Translations under genes and position numbers: made by a program
Assembly (NCBI GenBank): GCA_029550685.1
Contig: JAKPGY010000115.1
Coordinates: 1-64,000, forward strand
Direction of reading: 5' to 3'
Source: Bacillota bacterium
GTDB taxonomy: Bacteria; Bacillota; Syntrophomonadia; Syntrophomonadales; Syntrophomonadaceae
DNA: 64,000 nucleotides
Shown: in pieces, positions 19,303 to 26,729 of the stretch
How positions within the stretch are numbered: position 1 is the stretch's first letter
Layout of the letters: every line of letters begins with the position of its first letter
The notes under the pieces: model-generated
Seen by the model: only the letters and a program-made list of their open reading frames with translations
Database searches by the model: none
What the model was told of the DNA's origin: nothing

Positions 19303-19671
19303 ATGGGTAGCAAGGATATTGGACGTAAACTTCAACAAGCCCGTGAGGATGCTGGGTTAAGTCAGGAGCAATTGGCTAGTATGCTGGGTTGTGCCCAATC
19401 AACACTATCCAACTACGAGAAAGGCAAGCGCCGAATATACCTCACGCAGTTGGAGAACATTGCAGAAATACTTAACAAACCCATTGAGTATTTTTTAGAG
19501 AGTAATCATAATGAACCGATAAAACATTTCAATCAAGTGGATACCAACATAGATGAACCAGAACTGCTGCAGATAGTCAACGCCTTATACGACTTACCCC
19601 GTGAGCAGAGAAAATCAGTAATGGACTACATTATCTGGCAGAAATCACGCCGCACACTTCAGGAAGGGTAA
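19303..19671 (+). CDS. XRE-family transcriptional regulator
   Basis: This 122-residue protein has an N-terminal Cro/C1-type helix-turn-helix (IGRKLQQAREDAGLSQEQLA, then LGCAQSTLSNYEKGKR, residues about 5-45). A C-terminal helical region with NALYDLPREQRKSVMDYI is typical of small XRE repressors. It lies 21 bp after mtaB and 12 bp before an acyl-CoA dehydrogenase gene. Its placement suggests control of that pair, but no operator could be assigned. Confidence 0.85.
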   Translation: MGSKDIGRKLQQAREDAGLSQEQLASMLGCAQSTLSNYEKGKRRIYLTQLENIAEILNKPIEYFLESNHNEPIKHFNQVDTNIDEPELLQIVNALYDLPREQRKSVMDYIIWQKSRRTLQEG

Positions 19672-19683
19672 GGGGGGAAGTAA

Positions 19684-20862
19684 ATGTTCCGAGATACTAT
19701 TTCGCCGGCAGATAAAGAGTTGGTATTTTTTACCCGGGATTTGGTTACCCGGCGAATTGCTCCTCAGGCAATGACCTATGATACCCATGGAAATGACTTT
19801 TTTGATAGTTCAGCTCTGGATATACTGGCTGAACACAATCTGCTGGCTCCCAACATTTCGCCTGACTATGGCGGAAGAGGATTAAGCAATCTGGTTACCG
19901 CCATGATATTGGAAGAAATAGCAGCTGGCTGTGCAGGTGTAGCCATTGCAGTAGCTGCCAACCTTCATGCTGTCAGCCCCCTGATGGTAGCGGGCACTAA
20001 GGAACAACGTAACCAGTACCTGCCCTTATTGACCAATGGTAAAACCGGTCTGGGCGCTATAGCTATGGTTGATACGGGAGTTAATCTGGATATCCTGCTG
20101 CAAACCGAAAAAGTATTCATACGCGGTTCTTCATTAAAAGCCGAACTAAATGGTGAAAAACAGACTATCATTAATGGCGGCAAGGATTATGTTATGAATG
20201 CAGCTACCGCTCAGTTCATTACTACTCTGGCAGAGTATACCAATGACGGCAGCCAAGGGTCTTCCGGGTTTCAAGTGATGGTGTTGCCTATGGGCACACC
20301 GGGACTTTCTATTGGAAATACCCGCCAGAAATTAGGATTGCGCTATTGCAGTACCGCTGAAGTTAATTTTGAGGATCTTAAAGCCGAACCCCACCATATG
20401 ATCGGTTCATCAACTCAGGGATTGGATATATTCAAAGAGTGTCTCTACCGGACCGTACCTTTTGTGGGAGCCGTCTGCGTAGGAGTAGCCCGGGCAGCTT
20501 ACCAGCACGCCCTGGAGGTGTCCAAGGAGAGGATGATTACAGGTCATCCGGTATTTGAGGAAAGCGCTGTAAGTCACAGTCTGGTGAATATGGCCGGCCA
20601 GCTGAATGCTGCCCGCCTCAGTGTTCACCAGGCCTGCTGGAATATTGACGAAGGCCGCGATTTTACTTTGACCTCTCCCCAGGCTAAGATAGTCTCCAGC
20701 CAGGCAGCCCAGAATATTACCTGGCGTGCTATGGAAATTGTGGGCGGCCAAGCATATGTCAGTGGTAACAAAGCCGAAAAATATCTGCGTGACGCCAAAA
20801 TGCTGTCTATTGTTGATGGTAGTGAGCAGTTTCATAGGTGCTTGCTAGCCTCACAATTGTAG
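19684..20862 (+). CDS. Acyl-CoA dehydrogenase family protein, Asp at catalytic-base position
   Basis: This 392-residue protein has the acyl-CoA dehydrogenase layout. Its N-terminal helical domain has ISPDYGGRGLSNLVTAMILE. A middle beta domain and a C-terminal helical domain (KAEKYLRDAKMLSIVDGSEQ) follow. In medium-chain enzymes the catalytic Glu lies in IYEGT; here the equivalent reads IVDGS, so Asp378 replaces Glu. The helix-G alternative position, used by isovaleryl-type enzymes, appears to be Thr. It may be active with Asp or may need its neighbour. The second paralogue starts 21 bp downstream, suggesting an operon and perhaps a mixed complex. Substrate unknown. Confidence 0.85.
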   Translation: MFRDTISPADKELVFFTRDLVTRRIAPQAMTYDTHGNDFFDSSALDILAEHNLLAPNISPDYGGRGLSNLVTAMILEEIAAGCAGVAIAVAANLHAVSPLMVAGTKEQRNQYLPLLTNGKTGLGAIAMVDTGVNLDILLQTEKVFIRGSSLKAELNGEKQTIINGGKDYVMNAATAQFITTLAEYTNDGSQGSSGFQVMVLPMGTPGLSIGNTRQKLGLRYCSTAEVNFEDLKAEPHHMIGSSTQGLDIFKECLYRTVPFVGAVCVGVARAAYQHALEVSKERMITGHPVFEESAVSHSLVNMAGQLNAARLSVHQACWNIDEGRDFTLTSPQAKIVSSQAAQNITWRAMEIVGGQAYVSGNKAEKYLRDAKMLSIVDGSEQFHRCLLASQL

Positions 20863-20883
20863 ACTCAAGGAAGGAGACGTGCT

Positions 20884-22056
20884 ATGGCTTTATATTTTTT
20901 GAGTGATAGTGACCGTGAACTAGTAATGGAAGTGCGAGAGCTTGCTTCCACTCAAATCGCTCAACGGGGTAACTATCTCGACATGATTGGCGACCAGGAA
21001 CCGGACTGGGTTATTCCGGCTCTGTTGGCAGAGCGCAATCTTTTAGCACCAACCATTCCCGAAAGCTATGGCGGCAGGGGGCTGTCAATGATGGCTACCG
21101 CTGCAGTAATAGAAGAGTTAGCAGCAGGGTGCGCCGGGGCTGCGGCTATTGTAGTGGCTAACAACTATGCTATAACCCCCGTTCTGGTAGCAGGCAGCAA
21201 ATCATTACAGGAGAAGTTCCTTCCTTTAATGACTCAGCGGGAGCCCCATCTGGCTAGTCCCGTAATTAACGACGTTCCCAGTGAAACGGATTTGGATCAC
21301 AAAGGGCCTATCCCGGAAGATATAACCCGTATTTCTACCACAATTCGTTTGGAAGGTAACCAGGTAGTTATAAATGGCAGCAAGGACTATATTTTAAATG
21401 GAGCTATGGCAGATTTCATGGTTTTGCTGGCCCGCAACATTGATTCCCGCCGCAAATCACGACTGCAGTTTGTGCTGGTTCCTGCCAATACTCCGGGTAT
21501 CAATATTGTCGAACCGGTAATGAAAATAGGTATGCGATCTGCCCATGCAGTAAGACTGCAGTTTAACGATGTTGCTGTGCCGGAAGAGTATCGGCTCGGC
21601 CGGCCCGGAGGAGGGTATTTCCTGCTGTTGCAGACCTTTGACCGCAATCTGGCTTTAGTAGGAGCAGTTGGAGTGGGAGTTGCCCGAGCTGCTTACGAGT
21701 TGGTGCGCGATCTAGCCCGGGAAAAGAACCTCCTGGGTAAAAACACCACCGCTAATTCCTATTTTGCTACTGCTTTGGCGGACATGAGCGCCTATATAGA
21801 TGCTGCCCGGTTGTCAGTAGCCCGGGCTGCCTACCATATTGACCAGGAGGGCAATTATTCGCGAGTTTCTACTATGGCTAAACTTTATGCTACCCGGGTT
21901 GCCCAACAGGTAACCTCCCGAGCGGTTGACTTAGTAGGACGTATGGGGTTTTTGGTGGGGCACCCAGCGGAAAAATTCCTGCGTGACGCTCAAATGTTAT
22001 CTATGATTGCCGGCAGTGATTACCTGCACCGCAAGACCGTAGCAGATCAGCTCTGA
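20884..22056 (+). CDS. Acyl-CoA dehydrogenase paralogue lacking the canonical catalytic Glu
   Basis: This 390-residue paralogue of the preceding gene aligns along its length (PESYGGRGLSMMATAAVIEE; AEKFLRDAQMLSMIAGSDY). The catalytic-base motif reads MIAGS, so Ala376 stands where Glu is expected. The helix-G position appears to be Asn, so neither usual base is present. The FAD-binding framework looks intact. A non-catalytic partner subunit, as in some actinobacterial alpha2beta2 dehydrogenases, or unusual chemistry are both possible. GGAAGGAGACG precedes the ATG. Confidence 0.85.
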   Translation: MALYFLSDSDRELVMEVRELASTQIAQRGNYLDMIGDQEPDWVIPALLAERNLLAPTIPESYGGRGLSMMATAAVIEELAAGCAGAAAIVVANNYAITPVLVAGSKSLQEKFLPLMTQREPHLASPVINDVPSETDLDHKGPIPEDITRISTTIRLEGNQVVINGSKDYILNGAMADFMVLLARNIDSRRKSRLQFVLVPANTPGINIVEPVMKIGMRSAHAVRLQFNDVAVPEEYRLGRPGGGYFLLLQTFDRNLALVGAVGVGVARAAYELVRDLAREKNLLGKNTTANSYFATALADMSAYIDAARLSVARAAYHIDQEGNYSRVSTMAKLYATRVAQQVTSRAVDLVGRMGFLVGHPAEKFLRDAQMLSMIAGSDYLHRKTVADQL

Positions 22057-22094
22057 TAACTTGTTCTACAATACGGCGAATAATATGTAGATAA

Positions 22095-22141
22095 CAGATA
22101 AACAGGTGACAAAGAATTGTTTTAAGAAACCTGTTTATCTG
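22095..22141 (+). promoter_or_regulatory. 13-bp perfect inverted repeat upstream of the HIT gene
   Basis: CAGATAAACAGGT (22095-22107) and ACCTGTTTATCTG (22129-22141) are exact inverted copies 21 bp apart. A TAGAAT hexamer follows at 22143-22148. No T run follows, so an operator or leader hairpin is likelier than a terminator. The binding protein is unknown; the nearby XRE regulator is one candidate. Confidence 0.5.
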
Positions 22142-22205
22142 GTAGAATGGATTCAGCAAATAGTCTAACCAGTTATCGAATCAATCAATAACAGGAGGTG
22201 AAAAT

Positions 22206-22556
22206 TTGTCAGAGGGCGATTGCTTATTTTGTAAAATTGCCAACCAGGAAATACATGCCAATGTGGTATTTGAAGATGATAAACTGGTAGCCATTAAGGA
22301 TATCGATCCCGTGGCTCCTGTGCATATACTTCTCATTCCCAAGTCTCACCGGGCTTCCTTAAATGCAACTACTGCAGAGGACATTGAACTACTGGGCCAT
22401 ATTCAGCTGACAGCAGCTGCCATTGCTAAGAAATTGAATGTGGCTGAAGAAGGATACCGGTTATTATGCAATTGTGGACCGGCCGGGGGACAAGCGGTGA
22501 TGCATATTCATTACCATCTACTAGGTGGGCGTGACCTGGGGTGGCCTCCCGGCTAA
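22206..22556 (+). CDS. hinT: HIT-family (histidine triad) nucleotide-binding protein
   Basis: HIT proteins hydrolyse purine nucleotide phosphoramidates. The 116-residue protein starts CLFCKIANQEIHANVVFED and ends with the triad MHIHYHLLGG, where the alternate His residues form the active site. A strong AGGAGGTG precedes a TTG start. It is next to rpsU, a common pairing in Clostridia. Confidence 0.93.
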   Translation: MSEGDCLFCKIANQEIHANVVFEDDKLVAIKDIDPVAPVHILLIPKSHRASLNATTAEDIELLGHIQLTAAAIAKKLNVAEEGYRLLCNCGPAGGQAVMHIHYHLLGGRDLGWPPG

Positions 22557-22632
22557 TCTTGACTGCTATGTATAAGAAATAGTAAAATGGATGGGCATTT
22601 ACCTAGCCTGGTCGTACGAGGGGAGGGAAACA

Positions 22633-22809
22633 ATGAGCGAAGTTAAAGTTGGGAAAAATGAATCCCTGGATAGCGCATTAAAACGTTTTAAGCGTTCCTG
22701 CCAGAAGTCTGGGGTTATGCAAGATATTCGTAAGCACGAACATTATGAAAAACCAAGTGTTAGAAGAAAAAAGAAATCTGAAGCTGCACGTAAGAAGAAA
22801 AAATTTTAA
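22633..22809 (+). CDS. rpsU: 30S ribosomal protein S21
   Basis: S21 is a small basic protein of the 30S platform. The 58-residue reading starts [19 protein letters not shown] and ends in a Lys-rich tail. The ATG at 22633 follows GGGAGGG. The longer in-frame reading from 22591 is rejected because it lacks a ribosome site and does not match the family. Confidence 0.95.
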   Translation: MSEVKVGKNESLDSALKRFKRSCQKSGVMQDIRKHEHYEKPSVRRKKKSEAARKKKKF

Positions 22810-22888
22810 TTATTAAAATATCTCTGGTTGACCTCGGGATATGGGCCAATCGATGAAGTATCGCAGCAGAATATAATAATTGATAATA

Positions 22889-22919
22889 AACCTGGCGGCC
22901 TAAAGCTGCCAGGTTTTTT
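22889..22919 (+). terminator. Rho-independent terminator after rpsU
   Basis: CCTGGCGGC and GCTGCCAGG pair (one mismatch) around a short loop and are followed by TTTTTT. Confidence 0.85.
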
Positions 22920-22937
22920 CAATCGGGGGTGTGAGTA

Positions 22938-23048
22938 TTGAGTTTTATGAATAAAGGCACACAACGCCAGAAAAGAATGGTAACTATTATTGTTGCCATC
23001 GTTATAGTGACCTTTTTAGTGAGCATTGTTTCCTTCGCATTCTATTAA
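22938..23048 (+). CDS. 36-residue single-span membrane peptide
   Basis: TTG start at 22938 behind GGGGGTG (22925-22931); an ATG three codons later at 22947 is an alternative with poorer spacing. The product has a basic, polar N-terminus (NKGTQRQKRM) and then one hydrophobic span (VTIIVAIVIVTFLVSIVSFA). Small membrane proteins of this shape (DUF4044-like) occur in Bacillota, but the family assignment is a guess. It sits just past the rpsU terminator, so it needs its own promoter or readthrough. Confidence 0.55.
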   Translation: MSFMNKGTQRQKRMVTIIVAIVIVTFLVSIVSFAFY

Positions 23049-23088
23049 TAGCGAGTAGAAACAAAGGGTAAGACCGGTCAAGGAAGAA

Positions 23089-23161
23089 GGGGCGGTTTCT
23101 GTCATATATCTCAAGTTTTTTACCTTGAGATGAGTTGAATCGACATGACAGGGACCGACCC
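23089..23161. repeat. Long palindromic REP-like element
   Basis: Outer arms of 17 bp (23089-23105 and 23145-23161) are inverted with three mismatches (GGGGCGGTTTCTGTCAT). An inner perfect 8-bp hairpin (ATCTCAAG / CTTGAGAT) lies inside. A run of T follows at 23162-23168, so it may also terminate transcription. It resembles the element at 2762-2836. Confidence 0.7.
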
Positions 23162-23300
23162 TTTTTTTAAATCACCTGTGAGTGTTCCCCAAAAGTAGGC
23201 CTATAAGGAATATTGATCCAGCATCAAGGAATTGTCTAGAAAATATAGAATATTTAAATAAGTCAGTTAATTACCAGGAAAGGATAGGGGGAAGATCAGG

Positions 23301-24707
23301 GTGTTCAAACTTAGTACCTTACCTCAGAAATACCTGGATGTTATCGAGACTATTTTTAATGAGTTTGATGGTGCTCTGGTTATCGACGAAAACGGAATCA
23401 TCCGTATCATCACCGATTATTACTGCCGGGAAAGTGGTTTGTCCAAGGATAAGGTACTGGGCTGTAGGGTGGATGAGGTTTTTCCTCATACTCGTATGCT
23501 GGAGGTGTTGCGCACTGGTAAACCTATCATTGCTGATATATGGGAACTGAACGGGAAAACCCAGGTGGTATCCCGGGTACCAATTACTACGGAAGGCAGG
23601 ATTATTGGTGCAGCCGGGTTCAATATTTTCCGTTATTTAGATGATGCCCGGGGATTTGCTCGTCGTATTTCCAATATGTTTTCGGAATTAAAATATTATA
23701 AAGAGGAAGTCAAGCGTTTGTCATCGGCCAAGTATTCCTTAGCTTCCATAGTGGGCAGAAGTGATGCGATACTGGAAGCCAAAGAACAGGTGCGTATGAT
23801 AGCCTGTACTACTATACCGGTGTTGATCACTGGAGAAACCGGCACAGGAAAAGAACTGTTTGCTCATGCTATTCATCAGGAAAGCAACCGCCGGGAATAT
23901 CCCCTGATTAGAGTAAACTGTGCTTCGATTCCCGATAATTTACTGGAAAGCGAATTATTTGGCTATGAAGAAGGGGCTTTTACTGGGGCACGTAAAGCAG
24001 GTAAACCCGGTAAATTCGAACTGGCTGATAAAGGTACGCTATTTCTGGACGAAATTTCTGAGTTGTCCTGGATGTCTCAAGCCGGGCTGCTGCGAGTGCT
24101 GCAGGAGAAAGAACTGGAACGAGTGGGAGGCACTAAGACTATTTCCGTAGATGTACGGATAATCTCGGCTACCAACGGTTCTCTACGTGATATGGTAAGC
24201 CAGGGAAAATTCCGCAAGGACCTGTTCTTCCGTTTAGATGTTTTCCCGATTAACATCCCGCCTCTGCGAGAGAGAATGGAGGATTTGGAACCTCTTACCG
24301 AGTTCTTTATTAATCAATACAACCAGGAAAACGGAGGAAGGATAGAAGGTATTTCCAAGGAGGCTCTGGCCCGGTTGCATCAATATCACTGGCCGGGCAA
24401 TGTACGGGAATTGCACACTGTGATCGAACGAGCTTGCATCGATACCGGGGCAGGGAAAATAACCCTGAACAATTTATTGCGATTTGCCAATCAAAGGACA
24501 GGCGCCAATAACCGTAGTAGATACCAGGGGTTTGATCTGGCCAAGGCCCGGGAAGAAGCAGAAAAGCAGACCATCTTACGGGCTATAAAAGCCTGTGGAG
24601 GCAACAAGACCCAGGCTGCTCAATTATTAGGGCTTAGCCGTAGTACTTTATACTATAAAATGGAACAGTATCATCTCGATATTTCGCCGGCAGGATATTC
24701 TAAATAA
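23301..24707 (+). CDS. Sigma-54-dependent transcriptional activator with PAS domain
   Basis: This 468-residue enhancer-binding protein has an N-terminal PAS-like sensor (about residues 15-115) and an AAA+ domain. The AAA+ domain carries Walker A GETGTGKE (178-185), the sigma-54 contact loop GAFTGA (225-230) and Walker B GTLFLDE (245-251). A Fis-type helix-turn-helix at the end contains NKTQAAQLLGLSRSTLYYKM. It should activate sigma-54 RNA polymerase in response to a small-molecule or redox signal. A matching -24/-12 promoter lies downstream at 24869-24884, so the CoA-transferase gene is the likely target. The start is GTG. Confidence 0.93.
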   Translation: MFKLSTLPQKYLDVIETIFNEFDGALVIDENGIIRIITDYYCRESGLSKDKVLGCRVDEVFPHTRMLEVLRTGKPIIADIWELNGKTQVVSRVPITTEGRIIGAAGFNIFRYLDDARGFARRISNMFSELKYYKEEVKRLSSAKYSLASIVGRSDAILEAKEQVRMIACTTIPVLITGETGTGKELFAHAIHQESNRREYPLIRVNCASIPDNLLESELFGYEEGAFTGARKAGKPGKFELADKGTLFLDEISELSWMSQAGLLRVLQEKELERVGGTKTISVDVRIISATNGSLRDMVSQGKFRKDLFFRLDVFPINIPPLRERMEDLEPLTEFFINQYNQENGGRIEGISKEALARLHQYHWPGNVRELHTVIERACIDTGAGKITLNNLLRFANQRTGANNRSRYQGFDLAKAREEAEKQTILRAIKACGGNKTQAAQLLGLSRSTLYYKMEQYHLDISPAGYSK

Positions 24708-24715
24708 TTTGTAAA
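24698..24715 (+). promoter_or_regulatory. Candidate activator site 1 (degenerate)
   Basis: TTCTAAATAATTTGTAAA resembles the two better sites at 24729 and 24798 in its AT-rich centre and spacing. It overlaps the stop codon of the activator gene. Weak on its own. Confidence 0.25.
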
Positions 24716-24728
24716 TCGTTTAGCACAT

Positions 24729-24746
24729 TGTCTAATAATTAGAACA
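24729..24746 (+). promoter_or_regulatory. Candidate activator site 2
   Basis: TGTCTAATAATTAGAACA is an imperfect palindrome sharing TGT-N2-AATAATT-N3-ACA with the site at 24798. It lies about 125 bp upstream of the -24/-12 promoter, a normal distance for an enhancer site. Confidence 0.4.
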
Positions 24747-24797
24747 CCGGAAACGATAAACTACAGCAGTGGCACAGGTAGAACATCTGGCCAAGGG

Positions 24798-24815
24798 TGT
24801 ACAATAATTTGTACA
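24798..24815 (+). promoter_or_regulatory. Candidate activator site 3
   Basis: TGTACAATAATTTGTACA has perfect 7-bp arms (TGTACAA / TTGTACA). It lies 69 bp from the site at 24729 and about 55 bp upstream of the -24 element. Confidence 0.5.
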
Positions 24816-24868
24816 TCAAGCGGGGTTGTTTCATCCACTTTGCAGGTGAAAACCGCATTTATAGGAAC

Positions 24869-24884
24869 TGGCATGGTTTGTGCT
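24869..24884 (+). promoter_or_regulatory. Sigma-54 (-24/-12) promoter
   Basis: TGGCATGGTTTGTGCT matches the consensus TGGCACG-N4-TTGCW at most positions. The invariant GG and GC are exactly 10 bp apart. The CoA-transferase ATG lies 40 bp downstream behind AGGGGGT. It lies inside the over-extended reading frame upstream of 24924, which supports the later start. Confidence 0.75.
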
Positions 24885-24923
24885 ATACCTCCTGTTGAAT
24901 TCATTTTCATAGGGGGTATTATA

Positions 24924-26273
24924 ATGGCGATTTCAGAAAAGCGACTACCAAAAACACAGGTCAAGTATGCTAATTGGCAAGAAGAATACCAGGCTAAATT
25001 AATGGATGCAGCAGACGCAGCAGTTTTGATTCGCAACAATGATGTAATCATGATGGCAGGAGGCACATGTATTCCCCATGATTTTTCGGTGGCTTTGAGC
25101 AATAGGGTCTCAGAACTGAAAAACGTTACTATCTGCCTGGGATTGGCACTAAAACTGTATGAATACATGCAGCCCCAGTATCAAGAGAACATCCACATTG
25201 AAACTCCTTTTGTGGGACCAGTAGAACGTATGTGCATGGAGTGGAAAACCGCCCAGTATATACCGGTCCACTTAAACCAGCTGGCTCAATGGATGGATTA
25301 CCGGAAACCTAACGTAACTGCTTTTGTGGTTACCCCTCCTGATGAAAACGGGTATATGAACCGTTCCTGTTTCGGCGGTCTGGTTCCCCGGCGGGCTATT
25401 AACCGTGCTGATCTGGTAATTGCCGAGGTTAATCCCCGCACTCCCTGGCTGGTCAGCGATGATCTGAAGATCCATGTTTCTGAAGTCGATGTTATTTTGG
25501 AATCGGATGCTGACCTAGTGGAAATACCGGATATTCCTATCACCGATGTGGAAAGACAAATCGCTGGTTATATCGCTGACATGATTCCTGATGGTTCAAC
25601 GGTTCAGCTGGGATTGGGAGGCTTGGCCAATGCAATCGGCTATCTCCTGCATGACAAAAAAGATCTGGGAATTCACACGGAAGTAGTACAAAACTCTATC
25701 ATGGAATTGATGGAATTGGGAGTAGTTAATAACAGCAAGAAAAACATTAATCCTGGCATTACTACCGGTACTTTCTGTGTAGGCAATGCCAAGCTGTGGG
25801 ATTATGTGAACCACAACCCCAAATTCTGGTTTACGGAAGTGGAATATAATAATGATCCTTACGTAATAGGGCAGCACGACAATTTGATATCGATTAACAA
25901 TGCCTTGATGATGGATTTGACCGGCCAGGTAGCTTCAGAATCTATTCGTCACCGTCAATACAGTGGCACCGGTGGGCAGGTAAACTTTATCTGGGGCGCT
26001 CACTTCTCGAAAGGCGGCAAAAGCATTCTCGCCCTTAACTCCAGCTTTACCGACCAGGATGGCAAACTGAAATCCCGGGTGGTACCTTTCCTTCCGGCCG
26101 GCACCATTGTGTCAACATCCCGTAATGATGTGGAATACGTGGTTACCGAATACGGAGTAGCCAATCTGCGTTTTAAGAGTGTAAGTGAGCGTATTAAGGA
26201 AATGATTAGTATAGCTCATCCTCAGTTTAGGGATGAACTGCGTTTCCAGGCCCAAAAAATAGGCTGGGTTTAA
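24924..26273 (+). CDS. Acetyl-CoA hydrolase/transferase family CoA-transferase
   Basis: This 449-residue class I CoA-transferase resembles butyryl-CoA:acetate and 4-hydroxybutyrate CoA-transferases. It has TVQLGLGGLANAIG followed by GIHTEVVQNS. Glu253 aligns with the catalytic Glu that forms the CoA thioester. GTGGQVNFIWGAHFSKGG forms the CoA-binding turn. It would exchange CoA between acetate and a short-chain acyl-CoA in the cytoplasm. The start at 24924 has an AGGGGGT site. The upstream sigma-54 promoter and activator gene suggest inducible expression. Exact substrate is not settled. Confidence 0.88.
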   Translation: MAISEKRLPKTQVKYANWQEEYQAKLMDAADAAVLIRNNDVIMMAGGTCIPHDFSVALSNRVSELKNVTICLGLALKLYEYMQPQYQENIHIETPFVGPVERMCMEWKTAQYIPVHLNQLAQWMDYRKPNVTAFVVTPPDENGYMNRSCFGGLVPRRAINRADLVIAEVNPRTPWLVSDDLKIHVSEVDVILESDADLVEIPDIPITDVERQIAGYIADMIPDGSTVQLGLGGLANAIGYLLHDKKDLGIHTEVVQNSIMELMELGVVNNSKKNINPGITTGTFCVGNAKLWDYVNHNPKFWFTEVEYNNDPYVIGQHDNLISINNALMMDLTGQVASESIRHRQYSGTGGQVNFIWGAHFSKGGKSILALNSSFTDQDGKLKSRVVPFLPAGTIVSTSRNDVEYVVTEYGVANLRFKSVSERIKEMISIAHPQFRDELRFQAQKIGWV

Positions 26274-26395
26274 GTTTATACTGTTAAGCTTCTGCTTAGC
26301 GTTTATGTAGTAACTGTATTTCATCAGCATAAACCATCTGGTTCAAGGTAGGGGGATTTTGGGTTTTACCCATATAGATCCGCTGTCAGAAAAGA

Positions 26396-26426
26396 GGAAG
26401 TGCCGTAAAATGGCGCTTCCTTTTTT
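26396..26426 (+). terminator. Rho-independent terminator after the CoA-transferase
   Basis: GGAAGTGCC and GGCGCTTCC pair with one G-T pair around GTAAAAT, followed by TTTTTT. Confidence 0.85.
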
Positions 26427-26729
26427 AATAATGAGGAAATAAGCTATGAAGGATATTACCATATCGCTAACGCTCCCGCAATGATACGAAAGAAGACTTA
26501 TGGTTACTGCACTTAACCGTGCCTCTGATGTTTCTTTTGGTGGTTATCTGGGTTATGAGCCGTAGGCGAGGCAATCTCTTATTTTATTTTTGACATTCTG
26601 TGAGTGAGCGTTAGGAAAATGATGCTTCCTCTTGGTTTGGTACCTCTATAGGGGTACTCCTTTTATTATCCAAAAAGAATAAAAGGCTGTGAGATTATAT
26701 TATGTAACAGAGAAGTGTCCTTGGTCGGA
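26427..26729. other. Intergenic region without recognisable gene
   Basis: No supported coding sequence is seen. A decayed copy of the BIME-like repeat (GAGCCGTAGGCGAGGCAATC) lies near 26557-26576. The rest looks like eroded sequence next to the SDR pseudogene. Confidence 0.6.

Noticed and set aside
22591-22632. Longer S21 start
   Set aside because: No ribosome site and no match to S21; ATG 22633 has GGGAGGG.
24770-24785. Second sigma-54 promoter starting TGGCAC
   Set aside because: The invariant GC is missing at the required distance from GG; the site at 24869-24884 fits far better.
24840-24923. N-terminal extension of the CoA-transferase
   Set aside because: It has no ribosome site and contains the sigma-54 promoter; ATG 24924 has AGGGGGT.
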